A stretch of 21,612 nt of DNA from contig JAGBEM010000082.1 in the NCBI GenBank assembly GCA_017936985.1, forward strand, positions 1 through 21,612, in the 5' to 3' direction. This stretch comes from Oscillospiraceae bacterium. Lineage in GTDB: Bacteria > Bacillota_A > Clostridia > Oscillospirales > Oscillospiraceae. Positions 1 to 8,012 of the stretch are shown piece after piece. Below the pieces are notes generated by a model. That model ran no database searches. It worked only from the letters and a program-made list of their open reading frames with translations, and had not been told where the DNA came from. Within the stretch, counting starts at the first letter, position 1, and each line of letters starts with the position of its first letter. A program made the position numbers and the translations under genes.

Positions 1-1106
1 AAACGGATATTGGTCATACCCAGCTCCTCACCCTGGTAGATATAGGGCGTGCCCTGCAGGCCGTGGAGCATGGTGGCCAGCATTTTGGCAGACTGCACCC
101 GGTATTTGCCGTCGTCACCCCAACGGGAAACGATTCTGGGCAAGTCATGATTGTTGAAAAACAGGCTGTTCCAACCCTCTTCCTGCAAGCCAGTCTGCCA
201 GCTTTCCAGACATTTTTTCAAGTCCGGCAGGTACAGCGGCATGGTATCCCACTTGGCCTTGCCCGGCTGCTGGTCCAGGCCCATATGCTGGAACTGGAAC
301 ACCATGCTGAGCTCTTTGCCGTTGCGGCTGCTGTACTGCTTGGCACGGCTCACATCCGCGCCCCAGGCTTCGCCTACTGTGACCAGGCCCTCTTCGCAAA
401 AGGCTTCCCGGGACAGTTCCTGCAAAAACGCGTGGAGCCGGGGGCCGTTGATGGTGATCTTTTCATCCGGCTCTTTGGCGATCTGGTCGATCACATCCAG
501 CCGGAAGCCGCCCACGCCCTTTGATACCCAGAAACGGATCATTTGGTACAATTCCCGCCGCAAAGACGGGTTTTCCCAATTCAGATCCGGCTGCTGAGGG
601 GCAAACTGGTGGAAGTAATACTGCCCCAGCTCCGCAACATATGTCCAGGCTGGACCGCCAAAGACAGAGCACATATCATTGGGCTTTTCATCCGGTGTGC
701 CGTCACGCCAGACATAATAGTCGTGGTAAGGATTATCCTTGCTCTTTTTGGCTTCCAAAAACCAGGGATGCTGGTCAGAGCTGTGGTTCAGCACCAGATC
801 CACGATGATGGTAATATCCCGCTTTTCTGCCTCCCGGATCAGCTTTTCCATATCCTCCATGGTGCCCACCGTGGGCCAGATGGCCCGGTAGTCGGAAATA
901 TCATAACCGTTGTCCACCTGGGGAGACTGGCACACCGGAGACAGCCAGATGCCGTCAATGCCCAGCTTTTGCAGATAATCCAGCCGGGAGATGATACCGG
1001 GGATGTCGCCGATCCCGTCGCCATTGGTATCCTGAAAGCTCTTGGGATAAATTTGGTAGAATACCGCCGACTGCCACCAGTGGCGCTTTGTTTTATCCAA
1101 TTTCAT
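1..1106 (-). CDS. GH13 oligo-1,6-glucosidase-type enzyme, C-terminus cut by window edge
   Basis: The 368 visible residues cover the (beta/alpha)8 barrel of a cytoplasmic GH13 glucosidase; the gene runs off the left edge without a stop, so the barrel end and the C-terminal beta domain are missing (family members are about 550 residues). No signal peptide is present. Near residues 60-75 is the SPVCQSP...NGYDISDY region typical of the oligo-1,6-glucosidase group. Catalytic residues by family pattern are the nucleophile D204 (GGFRLDVID), acid/base E246 (VGEAW) and D321 (NNHD). A valine directly follows the nucleophile; in characterised relatives this favours alpha-1,6 bonds, so isomaltose or panose-type ends are the likely substrates (inference). 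The start overlaps the preceding debranching gene by 14 bases. ATG at 1106 has an AGGA motif 7 bases upstream; an in-frame ATG at 1112 is an alternative. Last gene of the maltodextrin operon that can be seen. Confidence 0.9.
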   Translation of the reverse strand, partial: MKLDKTKRHWWQSAVFYQIYPKSFQDTNGDGIGDIPGIISRLDYLQKLGIDGIWLSPVCQSPQVDNGYDISDYRAIWPTVGTMEDMEKLIREAEKRDITIIVDLVLNHSSDQHPWFLEAKKSKDNPYHDYYVWRDGTPDEKPNDMCSVFGGPAWTYVAELGQYYFHQFAPQQPDLNWENPSLRRELYQMIRFWVSKGVGGFRLDVIDQIAKEPDEKITINGPRLHAFLQELSREAFCEEGLVTVGEAWGADVSRAKQYSSRNGKELSMVFQFQHMGLDQQPGKAKWDTMPLYLPDLKKCLESWQTGLQEEGWNSLFFNNHDLPRIVSRWGDDGKYRVQSAKMLATMLHGLQGTPYIYQGEELGMTNIR

Positions 1107-3045
1107 GTGCATTTCCTTTCTCCAGTGCTTCATAGACCCGAAGCAACTCTCCTACGCTCCAAGCCTGGGCAAAGCAGCCCTGGGAGGCACCGGGTGTCAA
1201 GCCCTCATAAATTTCCGGCAATTGTCCGATGCAGCCTTCCCCCAGTGCGCTTTCCAGGGACTGAAGCTGCTGATACACTGTATGCTTTGCTTCCTCCGTA
1301 TAGCCGTTTACCTTCAAATACGCCAGATAGTACGCGCCTAAAGGGAACGGCCAAACCGTACCCTGGTGGTAAGCCAGATCCCGCTGTCTTTGACTGCCGC
1401 CGTAATGGGGTTGGAACTGGGGATCTTCAGGGCTTAAGGTGCGCAGGCCGCAGGGGGTGTATAAATGGCGGTAGACTGTATCCACGATTCTGCGCTCCTG
1501 GTCGGCATCCAACATGGTAAAAGGCATAGTGACCGCCCAGATCTGATTGCCGCGGATCTGTGTATCGGCGGAGGTTCCGGAGATCACATCCTTCAGATAC
1601 CCCTCCTCCAGCCAGAACTTTAGGCGAAAGGATTCGGCCGTTTTTTCTGCCATCTGGGCATAAACCTCTCCGTCTTCGCCGCACAAAGGCGCAAGCCGCG
1701 CCATAATTTGCAGAGCGTTATACCAATAAGCGTTGATCTCCACAGGCTTTCCGTGCCGGGGTGTGGGTAGGATGCCCTCTACACAGACATCCATCCAGGT
1801 CACCTGATCCATACCCTGTCCCGCGCTGATCAAGCCGTCTTTCTCCATGCAGATGCCGTGGTGGGTGCCCCGGCGGTAGGCATTGATGATCCGCTTCATC
1901 ACCGGCCAGGCCTCCCGAACAAATTCCGGGTCGGGCTTTTGGGTATGATACAGCCAAATGCAATTGATGAGCAGCATTGCCGCATCCACCGTGTTATACA
2001 TCGGCGCAGCATTTCCTTCCGGGAACAGGTTGGGGACCAATCCGTCTTTCTCGTAGGCAAGGAAGGTGCGCAGGATGCTTTTGGCTGTGTCGTAATCCTG
2101 CCGGGCCAGAACACAGCCGGGCAGCGCGATCATTGTATCTCTGCCCCAATCGCCGAAGAAGGGAAAGCCTGCCAAGATGGTCATGCCATCGGTGGACTGG
2201 CGGTAGGAAATGTAATCCGCTGCCGCCACAGCCAGCTGCCGGGCGATGGGATGGCGGAAATTCCCCTGCTTTTCCAGCCGCTTCATCCGCCTTTTTTGAT
2301 CTTGCAGGAGCTTTTTTCCTGTTGTGCGGATGGGATCTGTGGAGAAAATAATTTCATATTCGCAAGCAACTCCCGGCTCAGCGGTCATGGTGATCCGACA
2401 GCAGACTGCTGCCAGGCCAGATGCGTTTCTGCCATCCTGCGCATCCCGGGTATAGGACAGGCTTTCCCACCGGGTGGGAAGCTTTTGGATTTTCCCGTCG
2501 GTCTTAATGTGCAAGCGCATGCCGTCTGATGTGATTATCCCCCGGTTCCAGGAGAATTTCTTTGTTTCCTGCAAAGCACTGCCCTTGGGCGCAAACTGCA
2601 GCCCGGGGGTGACCGTTAAAGTGCAAGGGGCATCTGTCCGGTTTTCCAGCCGGTACAGCACTGCCACGGTGTTGCTCCCATAGCCCATGGCGCACCGCCG
2701 GGTCACATGGATACCGCCCACATCATAGTCCCATTGGGGGCCATGCTCCCAGGCGAAGGTGCTTAAATGCCGCCAACCATCCTCACAGGTGCCATCGGCA
2801 AAAGCCTGGGAAGAAAGAAACGCTTCCCCCATGGCACCGTCGAGCTTTTCAGACAGGCGATGGACCAGGCTGATCCGGTCGTTGGGGGCAGTGCGGGCGG
2901 CGATCAAAAGGCCGTGGTCGCTGCGGGTAACGGAAAAAGCCCCAGTGACCGAAGCAAAGCCGCCCAAGCCGTTTGTCAACAGCCAGCAGTTTTCCTGTGC
3001 CCGGACAGCATCCGGCATATCCTGTTTTCCATAGACAAATCTCAT
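1093..3045 (-). CDS. Glycogen debranching-type amylo-alpha-1,6-glucosidase
   Basis: A 650-residue protein resembling the bacterial/archaeal glycogen debranching enzyme family: an N-terminal beta-rich domain (about 1-260, with the NGLGGFASVTGAFSVTRSDHGLL signature split over residues 25-48) followed by an (alpha/alpha)6 catalytic domain. Recognisable catalytic-domain motifs are GDWGRDTMI near 298-306, NTVDAAMLLI near 351, and HQGTVWPFPLGAYY near the C-terminus. It would remove alpha-1,6-linked glucose stubs from branched dextrins or glycogen in the cytoplasm; no signal peptide is seen. The start at 3045 is chosen because GAGG lies 8-9 bases upstream and the protein then begins at the conserved MRFVYGK; a longer reading from 3162 would run through a hairpin and the end of the neighbouring gene. 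The 3' end overlaps the glucosidase start, suggesting coupled translation. Whether it also has a transferase activity cannot be read from the sequence. Confidence 0.9.
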   Translation of the reverse strand: MRFVYGKQDMPDAVRAQENCWLLTNGLGGFASVTGAFSVTRSDHGLLIAARTAPNDRISLVHRLSEKLDGAMGEAFLSSQAFADGTCEDGWRHLSTFAWEHGPQWDYDVGGIHVTRRCAMGYGSNTVAVLYRLENRTDAPCTLTVTPGLQFAPKGSALQETKKFSWNRGIITSDGMRLHIKTDGKIQKLPTRWESLSYTRDAQDGRNASGLAAVCCRITMTAEPGVACEYEIIFSTDPIRTTGKKLLQDQKRRMKRLEKQGNFRHPIARQLAVAAADYISYRQSTDGMTILAGFPFFGDWGRDTMIALPGCVLARQDYDTAKSILRTFLAYEKDGLVPNLFPEGNAAPMYNTVDAAMLLINCIWLYHTQKPDPEFVREAWPVMKRIINAYRRGTHHGICMEKDGLISAGQGMDQVTWMDVCVEGILPTPRHGKPVEINAYWYNALQIMARLAPLCGEDGEVYAQMAEKTAESFRLKFWLEEGYLKDVISGTSADTQIRGNQIWAVTMPFTMLDADQERRIVDTVYRHLYTPCGLRTLSPEDPQFQPHYGGSQRQRDLAYHQGTVWPFPLGAYYLAYLKVNGYTEEAKHTVYQQLQSLESALGEGCIGQLPEIYEGLTPGASQGCFAQAWSVGELLRVYEALEKGNAHEIG

Positions 3046-3072
3046 AGGTTTGACCTCATAGATATTTAGGAA

Positions 3073-3104
3073 CACGCCGTCTGCATGATTTGCATGACGG
3101 CGTG
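3073..3104 (-). terminator. Intergenic hairpin between the TraX-family gene and the debranching enzyme
   Basis: A perfect 9-bp stem, CACGCCGTC (3073-3081) with GACGGCGTG (3096-3104), enclosing a 14-base loop. It lies 6 bases beyond the stop of the TraX-family gene. On the minus strand it is followed only by TTCCTAAAT, so it is a weak terminator at best and may instead be a partial attenuator or an mRNA processing/stability element inside the operon. Confidence 0.5.
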
Positions 3105-3110
3105 AAGTTT

Positions 3111-3884
3111 TCAAATCAAAAATGCAGCTGCATATACGATCAGCAGCATCAGTGGATAGCAAAGCATATTGACGATGCGGTTGCTCTCGCCCTTTTCGCC
3201 GTTGTAGAAATGAACGGCAAGGAAACTGAAGGGAGAAACCACATACAAAAGCGACAATCCACAGCCCACTGCCGCAGCTACCGCGCCCACCAGGATCTTA
3301 TAGGGCTTTTCCCGGGTCAGCCACAGCACAGCTGTCATCAGCAGGAAAAACGCGCCATGCTCGATGGACAGCATACCGCTCCAGGCGATGGCCGCCACCG
3401 TTACCAGCAGCTTGATCAAGGTATTTTTCCCGGATTTTTCCGCAAAATACCGGTAGAACCACAGCATCACAAGGCCCAGCACCAGAGAGAATACCGGATT
3501 CCGGGAGGAAAGGTCCAGCACTTTGCCGCTCATGGCCAGATTATAGGGGATCTCGCTGACCAGCGCCACCAGCGCCACGCGACCCAGGTAACGCTTCCAA
3601 TCGGAGGTCTTGCAAAAGCCCTCCACCAGCAGCAGGGCAAAAATGGGAATGGCGCAGCTTTCCAGTGCCTGCATCACGATGGATGCAGTGATCAAAAGCA
3701 TACTGCTTTCCGACGCTTGCATCAGTTGCAAAAGCTGTTGGGAAGTCATTCCGGAGATACCCAACATTCCGTTCTGGATCAGGCATCTTGCCGCAACGCC
3801 CAGCAGGACAAACAAATATCCCCAGACCCGCAGGCCGGATGCGGATAAGCCCCGGGGCTCTTGATTCTCATTTAGTCTTTCCAT
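3111..3884 (-). CDS. TraX-family integral membrane protein
   Basis: A 257-residue polytopic membrane protein. The pattern SCAIPIFALLLVEGF, followed by a short basic stretch (WKRYLGR) and LVSEIPYNLAMSG, matches the TraX family, named after the F-plasmid protein that N-acetylates pilin; distant relatives are membrane acyltransferases. Several hydrophobic spans are visible from about residue 20 to the C-terminus, which ends in a hydrophobic AAAFLI. Firmicute members are common, chromosomal and of unknown substrate. The start at 3884 has AAAGGA 8 bases upstream; the longer upstream reading crosses a strong hairpin. It sits between the lipoprotein amylase and the debranching enzyme, with a hairpin on each side. 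A role in the glucan locus, for example acylating a surface molecule, is speculation. Confidence 0.8.
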   Translation of the reverse strand: MERLNENQEPRGLSASGLRVWGYLFVLLGVAARCLIQNGMLGISGMTSQQLLQLMQASESSMLLITASIVMQALESCAIPIFALLLVEGFCKTSDWKRYLGRVALVALVSEIPYNLAMSGKVLDLSSRNPVFSLVLGLVMLWFYRYFAEKSGKNTLIKLLVTVAAIAWSGMLSIEHGAFFLLMTAVLWLTREKPYKILVGAVAAAVGCGLSLLYVVSPFSFLAVHFYNGEKGESNRIVNMLCYPLMLLIVYAAAFLI

Positions 3885-3907
3885 AGCTTGGTTCCTTTCA
3901 GGGGGAG

Positions 3908-3934
3908 TGCCACGCCGGTGTCCCCGGCGTGGCA
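3908..3934 (-). terminator. Strong hairpin after the amylase gene
   Basis: A perfect 11-bp stem, TGCCACGCCGG (3908-3918) with CCGGCGTGGCA (3924-3934), and a 5-base loop, starting 7 bases past the amylase stop. No U-run follows on the minus strand (CTCCCCC), so full rho-independent termination is doubtful; a pause, partial terminator or 3'-end stabiliser is more likely. It shares the CACGCCG/CGGCGTG arms with the hairpin on the other side of the TraX-family gene. Confidence 0.55.
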
Positions 3935-3941
3935 GATGCAA

Positions 3942-5573
3942 TTACTTAGGCTGCAAAATTGCAATGCCGTAAGGGGGCAGAGACAAGCTCGTACCCTCCA
4001 GGGTAATATTGCCGCCATCGGCGGACAAGGATGTGACCAGCGACCAATCTGCGTAAGCAGACAGATCAACTGCAGCAGCCTTTTCGTCGATGTTCATCAG
4101 AATGATGCAGCTTTCCTCGCCCCAGGTCTTTCTCTGGGCGCTGACGCAGCCCTTGTTCAGGGCGGTCTCCACCGTGGGCTTGCCGTGGGAGATCACCGGC
4201 AGAGCCTTACGGATGGCAATGGCCAGCCGGTAGTAATTGTAGATAGAACCGGCTTTATCCACCTGCTCTTCCAGGCTGCCAAAGGGATATTCAGTAGGCA
4301 GCGCGCAGCCGGGAGGGGGTTGGGTCGTGCCGTTGTCCCGAGCAGTGTTCCAGTACATGGGTGCCCGTTTGGAGGGGTCATCGCCGCTGCCCACCATGCC
4401 GATCTCCTCACCGTAGTAGATAAAGGCGCTGCCGCTCATGAACAGGTTCATGGCGCCGGCCAGCTTGGTCTTATATTCATGGCGGCTGACAAAGCCTGCA
4501 ATTCTGCCAACATCATGGTTGGACAGGAACGGTGCATCGATATAGTCCGGATTGCTGCCGCTGTAGGCGGTATCCGCCTTTTCCAGAGCGGTGGCATAGG
4601 AACTGACAACAGCTGCGTTGCCTGCGCCCCGGAGCACCTGGATGATCTTGCCGTCGGAGTTGCCGAAGGCATAGTTAAAAATACTGGTAAAGTCGCTGAG
4701 GTAATAGTCGGTAATGGCGGTGAAGCTGTCCCAGACCTCGGCTACCATATACACATCCGGATCGATGGAGGCGGCCGTAGTCTGCAGCCAATTCATGACC
4801 TCAATATTCTTCTGGGGATCGCCGGTGTAAAACTCTTTGGCGGCATCCACCCGGAAGCCGGAAACGCCTTTATCCAGCCAAAATTCCATGATAGTCTTGA
4901 TCTCCGCGCGGACATCTTCATTGCTAAGGTTCAGATCCGGCATAGCAAAGTCAAACATACCTTCATAGAACCAGGATGTGCCGGATACGATCCGGCTGCC
5001 GTTGCCAGGTGTCTGGGAGAAGTAATAGTAGTCCAGATACTTACATTCGGCAGGGTCAGGTGCCTTATCCTTTGGCAGTGCCTTCAAATAGGCCGTAGCT
5101 TCTTTGAACCATGCGTGCTCGGAGCCGGTATGGTTCACAACCAGATCGATGATAACATGGATGTCGCGTTTTTCGCACTCGGCAAGGAGCTGCTCAAAGT
5201 CTGCCATCGTGCCGTAGGCTGGGTCAATGGCATAATAGTCGGTGACATTGTACTTATGGTAGCTAGTGCTGGGATGGATAGGCATAAACCAAATGCCGTT
5301 AACACCCAGCTCCTGCAGGTAATCCAGCTTGGAGATCACACCCTGCAAATCGCCAATGCCATCGCCGTTGGAATCGCAGAAGGAATAGACGAAGATCTCG
5401 TACCAGGTGCGGTAATTATCGTCGGGGCTTTCGCCCAGAGCCTGGATCTGAGACAGTGCCTTTTCTGTCAATTCCGCCCCCGAAATCTCGGGGGCGGAGG
5501 TTTGTTCGGGAGAACAGCCGACAAGAAGCACCGCGCACAGAAGCAGGCACAAAATTCGTGCCGTAATTTTCAT
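3942..5573 (-). CDS. Surface lipoprotein alpha-amylase, GH13
   Basis: A 543-residue exported glycoside hydrolase. The N-terminus is a lipoprotein signal with a short hydrophobic core and lipobox LVGC, so C20 should be lipidated and the enzyme tethered outside the membrane. The GH13 barrel starts near residue 55 (YEIFVYSFCDSNGDGIGD). Catalytic residues by motif are D243 (GFRVDAAKEF), E279 (VAEVW) and D354 (SNHD). DLVVNHTGSEH at 143-153 is the conserved region I. A C-terminal beta domain ends the protein. It should endo-hydrolyse alpha-1,4 bonds of starch or long dextrins at the surface, feeding the importer encoded just upstream. The start codon is 3 bases after the malG stop, with AAGGG at the end of malG as ribosome-binding site, so translation is probably coupled. 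Exact product size (amylase or neopullulanase type) is not clear. Confidence 0.92.
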   Translation of the reverse strand: MKITARILCLLLCAVLLVGCSPEQTSAPEISGAELTEKALSQIQALGESPDDNYRTWYEIFVYSFCDSNGDGIGDLQGVISKLDYLQELGVNGIWFMPIHPSTSYHKYNVTDYYAIDPAYGTMADFEQLLAECEKRDIHVIIDLVVNHTGSEHAWFKEATAYLKALPKDKAPDPAECKYLDYYYFSQTPGNGSRIVSGTSWFYEGMFDFAMPDLNLSNEDVRAEIKTIMEFWLDKGVSGFRVDAAKEFYTGDPQKNIEVMNWLQTTAASIDPDVYMVAEVWDSFTAITDYYLSDFTSIFNYAFGNSDGKIIQVLRGAGNAAVVSSYATALEKADTAYSGSNPDYIDAPFLSNHDVGRIAGFVSRHEYKTKLAGAMNLFMSGSAFIYYGEEIGMVGSGDDPSKRAPMYWNTARDNGTTQPPPGCALPTEYPFGSLEEQVDKAGSIYNYYRLAIAIRKALPVISHGKPTVETALNKGCVSAQRKTWGEESCIILMNIDEKAAAVDLSAYADWSLVTSLSADGGNITLEGTSLSLPPYGIAILQPK

Positions 5574-5576
5574 CGC

Positions 5577-6449
5577 TTAGCCCTTCACGCCGCCGCTCAT
5601 AGCTTCCTGATAGAACTTCTGGGTGTACATGAACAGGATAGCAATGGGAATGGATACCAGCACCGCACCTGCACAGAACCGGGTAAACCAGCGGAAGGAA
5701 TATTCCTTCTCCAGCATGCTCCACAGGCCAATGGAAACGGTAAAATACTTGGAGTTTGCGCCGGTGATCAGCTTTGCCAGCACGAAGTCCACCCAGGGAC
5801 CCATGAAGGAAGTGATCAGCTGATACACGATCATGGGCTTGCACAGAGGCAGGGTGATCCGGGTGTAGGTCTGCCACTTGGTTGCGCCGTCCAGATAAGC
5901 GGCCTCGTCCAGCGCCTTGGGAATGGTGTCCATATAGCCCTTCATCACGTAGAAGCCGGTGCCGGCACCTGCGGAGAAGCAAATGACCAGCGCCACAGGG
6001 ATCATATCACCCTCAGTCAGACCAAATGCCTTCAAAATGAAGTACACAGCCATCATGGACATGAAGCCGGGGAACAGGGTGATGATCATAGCAAAGTTCA
6101 TGTAGGGCATGCGGAACATAAAGCGCAGACGGCTGGTGCAGTAAGCCACGCTCAGCACGAAGAAGGTGCTGATAACGCAGGTGAAGCAGGCGATGACCAG
6201 GGTGTTCATGAACATACGGGGGAAATCCATAATAGACTTGTCCGTAAACAGAACAATATAGTTGTCCAGAGTATAGCCCTGGGGCAGGAAGGTGGTGATG
6301 TACTGGCCGGGCTCTTCCCGGAAGCTGTGGATCACGACCCATGCCAGAGGAATGAGCCACACGAAACACATGACAGCCAGGAAGATGTGTACGATCACAT
6401 CAACGGCAGTCCGTCTGGCTTTTGCGGAATTCGTTAGTCTCTTAGCCAT
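5577..6449 (-). CDS. malG: Maltodextrin ABC transporter permease, MalG type
   Basis: A 290-residue inner-membrane permease of the carbohydrate uptake-1 ABC family. Hydrophobic spans are seen near 17-40, 85-105, 118-140, 150-167, 205-225 and 250-275. The EAA loop that contacts the ATPase is at about 182-204 (EAAYLDGAT...LPLCKP). Its length and short N-terminus are typical of MalG. ATG at 6449 shares one base with the malF stop (TAATG), a standard coupling arrangement, with GGAGGG upstream. Together with the MalF-like protein it should form the channel for maltodextrins delivered by the binding lipoprotein. Substrate assignment rests on context: amylase, debranching and glucosidase genes follow directly. 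Confidence 0.93.
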   Translation of the reverse strand: MAKRLTNSAKARRTAVDVIVHIFLAVMCFVWLIPLAWVVIHSFREEPGQYITTFLPQGYTLDNYIVLFTDKSIMDFPRMFMNTLVIACFTCVISTFFVLSVAYCTSRLRFMFRMPYMNFAMIITLFPGFMSMMAVYFILKAFGLTEGDMIPVALVICFSAGAGTGFYVMKGYMDTIPKALDEAAYLDGATKWQTYTRITLPLCKPMIVYQLITSFMGPWVDFVLAKLITGANSKYFTVSIGLWSMLEKEYSFRWFTRFCAGAVLVSIPIAILFMYTQKFYQEAMSGGVKG

Positions 6450-7840
6450 TAGTTATAGCCCTCCTCATTCTTGTAAGATCCGCTGCTGCGGTAAGTGACC
6501 AGGGACACCACAGACAGAACGATAAACGTCAGAATGCCGATGACCGCAGCCATATTGTACTTCTGCTGATCCACAGACAGCTTGTACAGCCAGGTAACAA
6601 GCAGATCTGTAGAGCCGGCGGTATTTTCGATGCTCTGGGGTGCGCCGCCGGTGAGCAGGTAAATAACATTGAAGTTATTGATGTTGCCGGTGAACTGGGT
6701 GATGATATAAGGTGTCATCACGAAGATCATATAAGGCAGGGTGATATTCTTAAACTGCTGGAATACATTAGCGCCGTCGATGGTGGCAGCCTCGTACTGC
6801 TCCGCAGGAATGTTCTTCAGAATACCGGTGACCTGCATGATGGTATAAGGAATACCGACCCAGAGGTTGACGATGATGACCGTAACTCTTGCCCAGGTGG
6901 TGTTGGTGAAGAAGGGCAGTGCGGAATCCGCAGCCACCAGCCCCCACTCTCTGAGCATCATATTCACAATGCCCTCTTCCTGGAGCATAGACCGGACAGC
7001 CAACAAAGACACAAACTGAGGAACCGCGATGGTCACACACAGCAAGCCTCGCCACAGGCTCTTCAGCCGGGTGGTCTTGCGGTTGATAATCATGGCAACG
7101 ATGGTACCCAGGAAGAAATTCAGGAAGGTGGCAAAGAACGCCCAAACCAGCGTCCAGCCCAAAACGCCCCAGAACTCTCTGCCGGCGGAAGAACTAAAGT
7201 TCAGAATATTGCTGAAATTCTCAAAGCCCACCCAATCAAACAGGATCAGGTTGTCAGGCTTAGAATAGTTGGTAAATGCCATACACATCATGTACACCAG
7301 AGGGGTCACCGTGAAGATCAGCAGTGCCACCACGGGAGGTGTCATCAGCAGGGTATGGACATTGCTGTCGAGCAGGTTTTTCAGGGTATCCTTGATGGAG
7401 TCCACCTTTTTACCGCTCTTTTTGATTGTCATGACCTTATAGCCATTGGTCACAGACCAACGCCAGGCCAGAACAAAGGCAATGCAGATCAGAATGGTAG
7501 CAACGCCGTACAGCAAGATAAGATTGGACTGGTCACCTGCCACATATTCAAAGATGCCCTCATCCTCATTCCAGACCTTGCCCTGTTCCTGCTCGCCCAA
7601 GCTGGGCAGCATCTTTAGCCAGTGGATGCCGCCTTCCGGGATCGCCATGTAGGCGATGAAGCCGATCTCAATGGCCAAAAACAGAAGACCGTGAACGATC
7701 TGACCGGCGCAAAGATTGCCCAAACCCATCACAAGGCAGGACAGCCAGGCGATCACACCGCCGTTTTTCAAGGCGCTTCCCAAAGAAAACTTGTTTGCTT
7801 TGTTCCGCACTGCAGCTGCTTTTGTCAAAGCATTTGACAT
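6449..7840 (-). CDS. malF: Maltodextrin ABC transporter permease, MalF type
   Basis: A 463-residue permease, partner of the MalG-like protein. It has an N-terminal extension with two or three extra hydrophobic spans (about 28-65 and 105-127), a feature of MalF-type subunits, then the permease core. The EAA loop is at about 350-368 (EAATIDGAN...NITLP). The start at 7840 is preferred because GGGAG lies 8 bases upstream and the next residues (MSNALTK) look like a normal cytoplasmic N-terminus; ATG at 7876 would add 12 residues without a good ribosome-binding site. No ATPase gene accompanies the permeases, so a shared MsmX/MalK-like ATPase encoded elsewhere is expected. A leader of 172 bases containing inverted repeats separates it from malE. 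Confidence 0.93.
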   Translation of the reverse strand: MSNALTKAAAVRNKANKFSLGSALKNGGVIAWLSCLVMGLGNLCAGQIVHGLLFLAIEIGFIAYMAIPEGGIHWLKMLPSLGEQEQGKVWNEDEGIFEYVAGDQSNLILLYGVATILICIAFVLAWRWSVTNGYKVMTIKKSGKKVDSIKDTLKNLLDSNVHTLLMTPPVVALLIFTVTPLVYMMCMAFTNYSKPDNLILFDWVGFENFSNILNFSSSAGREFWGVLGWTLVWAFFATFLNFFLGTIVAMIINRKTTRLKSLWRGLLCVTIAVPQFVSLLAVRSMLQEEGIVNMMLREWGLVAADSALPFFTNTTWARVTVIIVNLWVGIPYTIMQVTGILKNIPAEQYEAATIDGANVFQQFKNITLPYMIFVMTPYIITQFTGNINNFNVIYLLTGGAPQSIENTAGSTDLLVTWLYKLSVDQQKYNMAAVIGILTFIVLSVVSLVTYRSSGSYKNEEGYN

Positions 7841-7871
7841 ATTTCCGTCTCCCTTCATAACAAATACGCTT

Positions 7872-7919
7872 CGCACAGAGTGCGGGACTACCTTTTCTCT
7901 TTAGAAAAAGCACTCCCGC
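7872..7919 (-). other. Overlapping inverted repeats in the malF leader
   Basis: Three pairings share the same bases: CGCAC (7872-7876) with GTGCG (7880-7884); GAGTGC (7878-7883) with GCACTC (7910-7915); and GCGGGA (7882-7887) with TCCCGC (7914-7919). An inner TTTTCT (7893-7898) can pair with AGAAAA (7903-7908). The first three are mutually exclusive. They lie 32-79 bases before the malF start and could be alternative RNA folds or chance. Confidence 0.35.
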
Positions 7920-7944
7920 CTTCTATACACAAAAAGAGGGAAAT

Positions 7945-7972
7945 GCGGCGGCCAGAATACTCCGGCCGCCGC
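7945..7972 (-). terminator. GC-rich hairpin between malE and malF
   Basis: A 9-bp GC stem, GCGGCGGCC (7945-7953) with GGCCGCCGC (7964-7972) and a 10-base loop, lies about 40 bases after the malE stop. On the minus strand it is followed by ATTTCCCTCTTTTTG. This fits a leaky terminator that lets binding protein exceed permease, as is common in such operons; protection of the malE 3' end is the alternative. Confidence 0.7.
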
Positions 7973-8012
7973 CAGATTTCCTTTAAGCGGTTAGATCGTA
8001 ATACGATTCAGA

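Noticed and set aside
3046..3162. N-terminal extension of the debranching enzyme by 39 residues
   Set aside because: The extra stretch passes through the intergenic hairpin and into the preceding gene, while a good ribosome-binding site serves the ATG at 3045.
3888..6437. An 849-codon open frame on the plus strand, antisense to the amylase and malG genes
   Set aside because: It is the mirror of two clearly homologous genes, has no recognisable domain and is low in hydrophobic order; long antisense frames are expected with GC-rich third codon positions.
7995..8007. Short palindrome ATCGTA-A-TACGAT just after the malE stop
   Set aside because: Only six bases per arm, with no neighbouring promoter; such repeats are common by chance.
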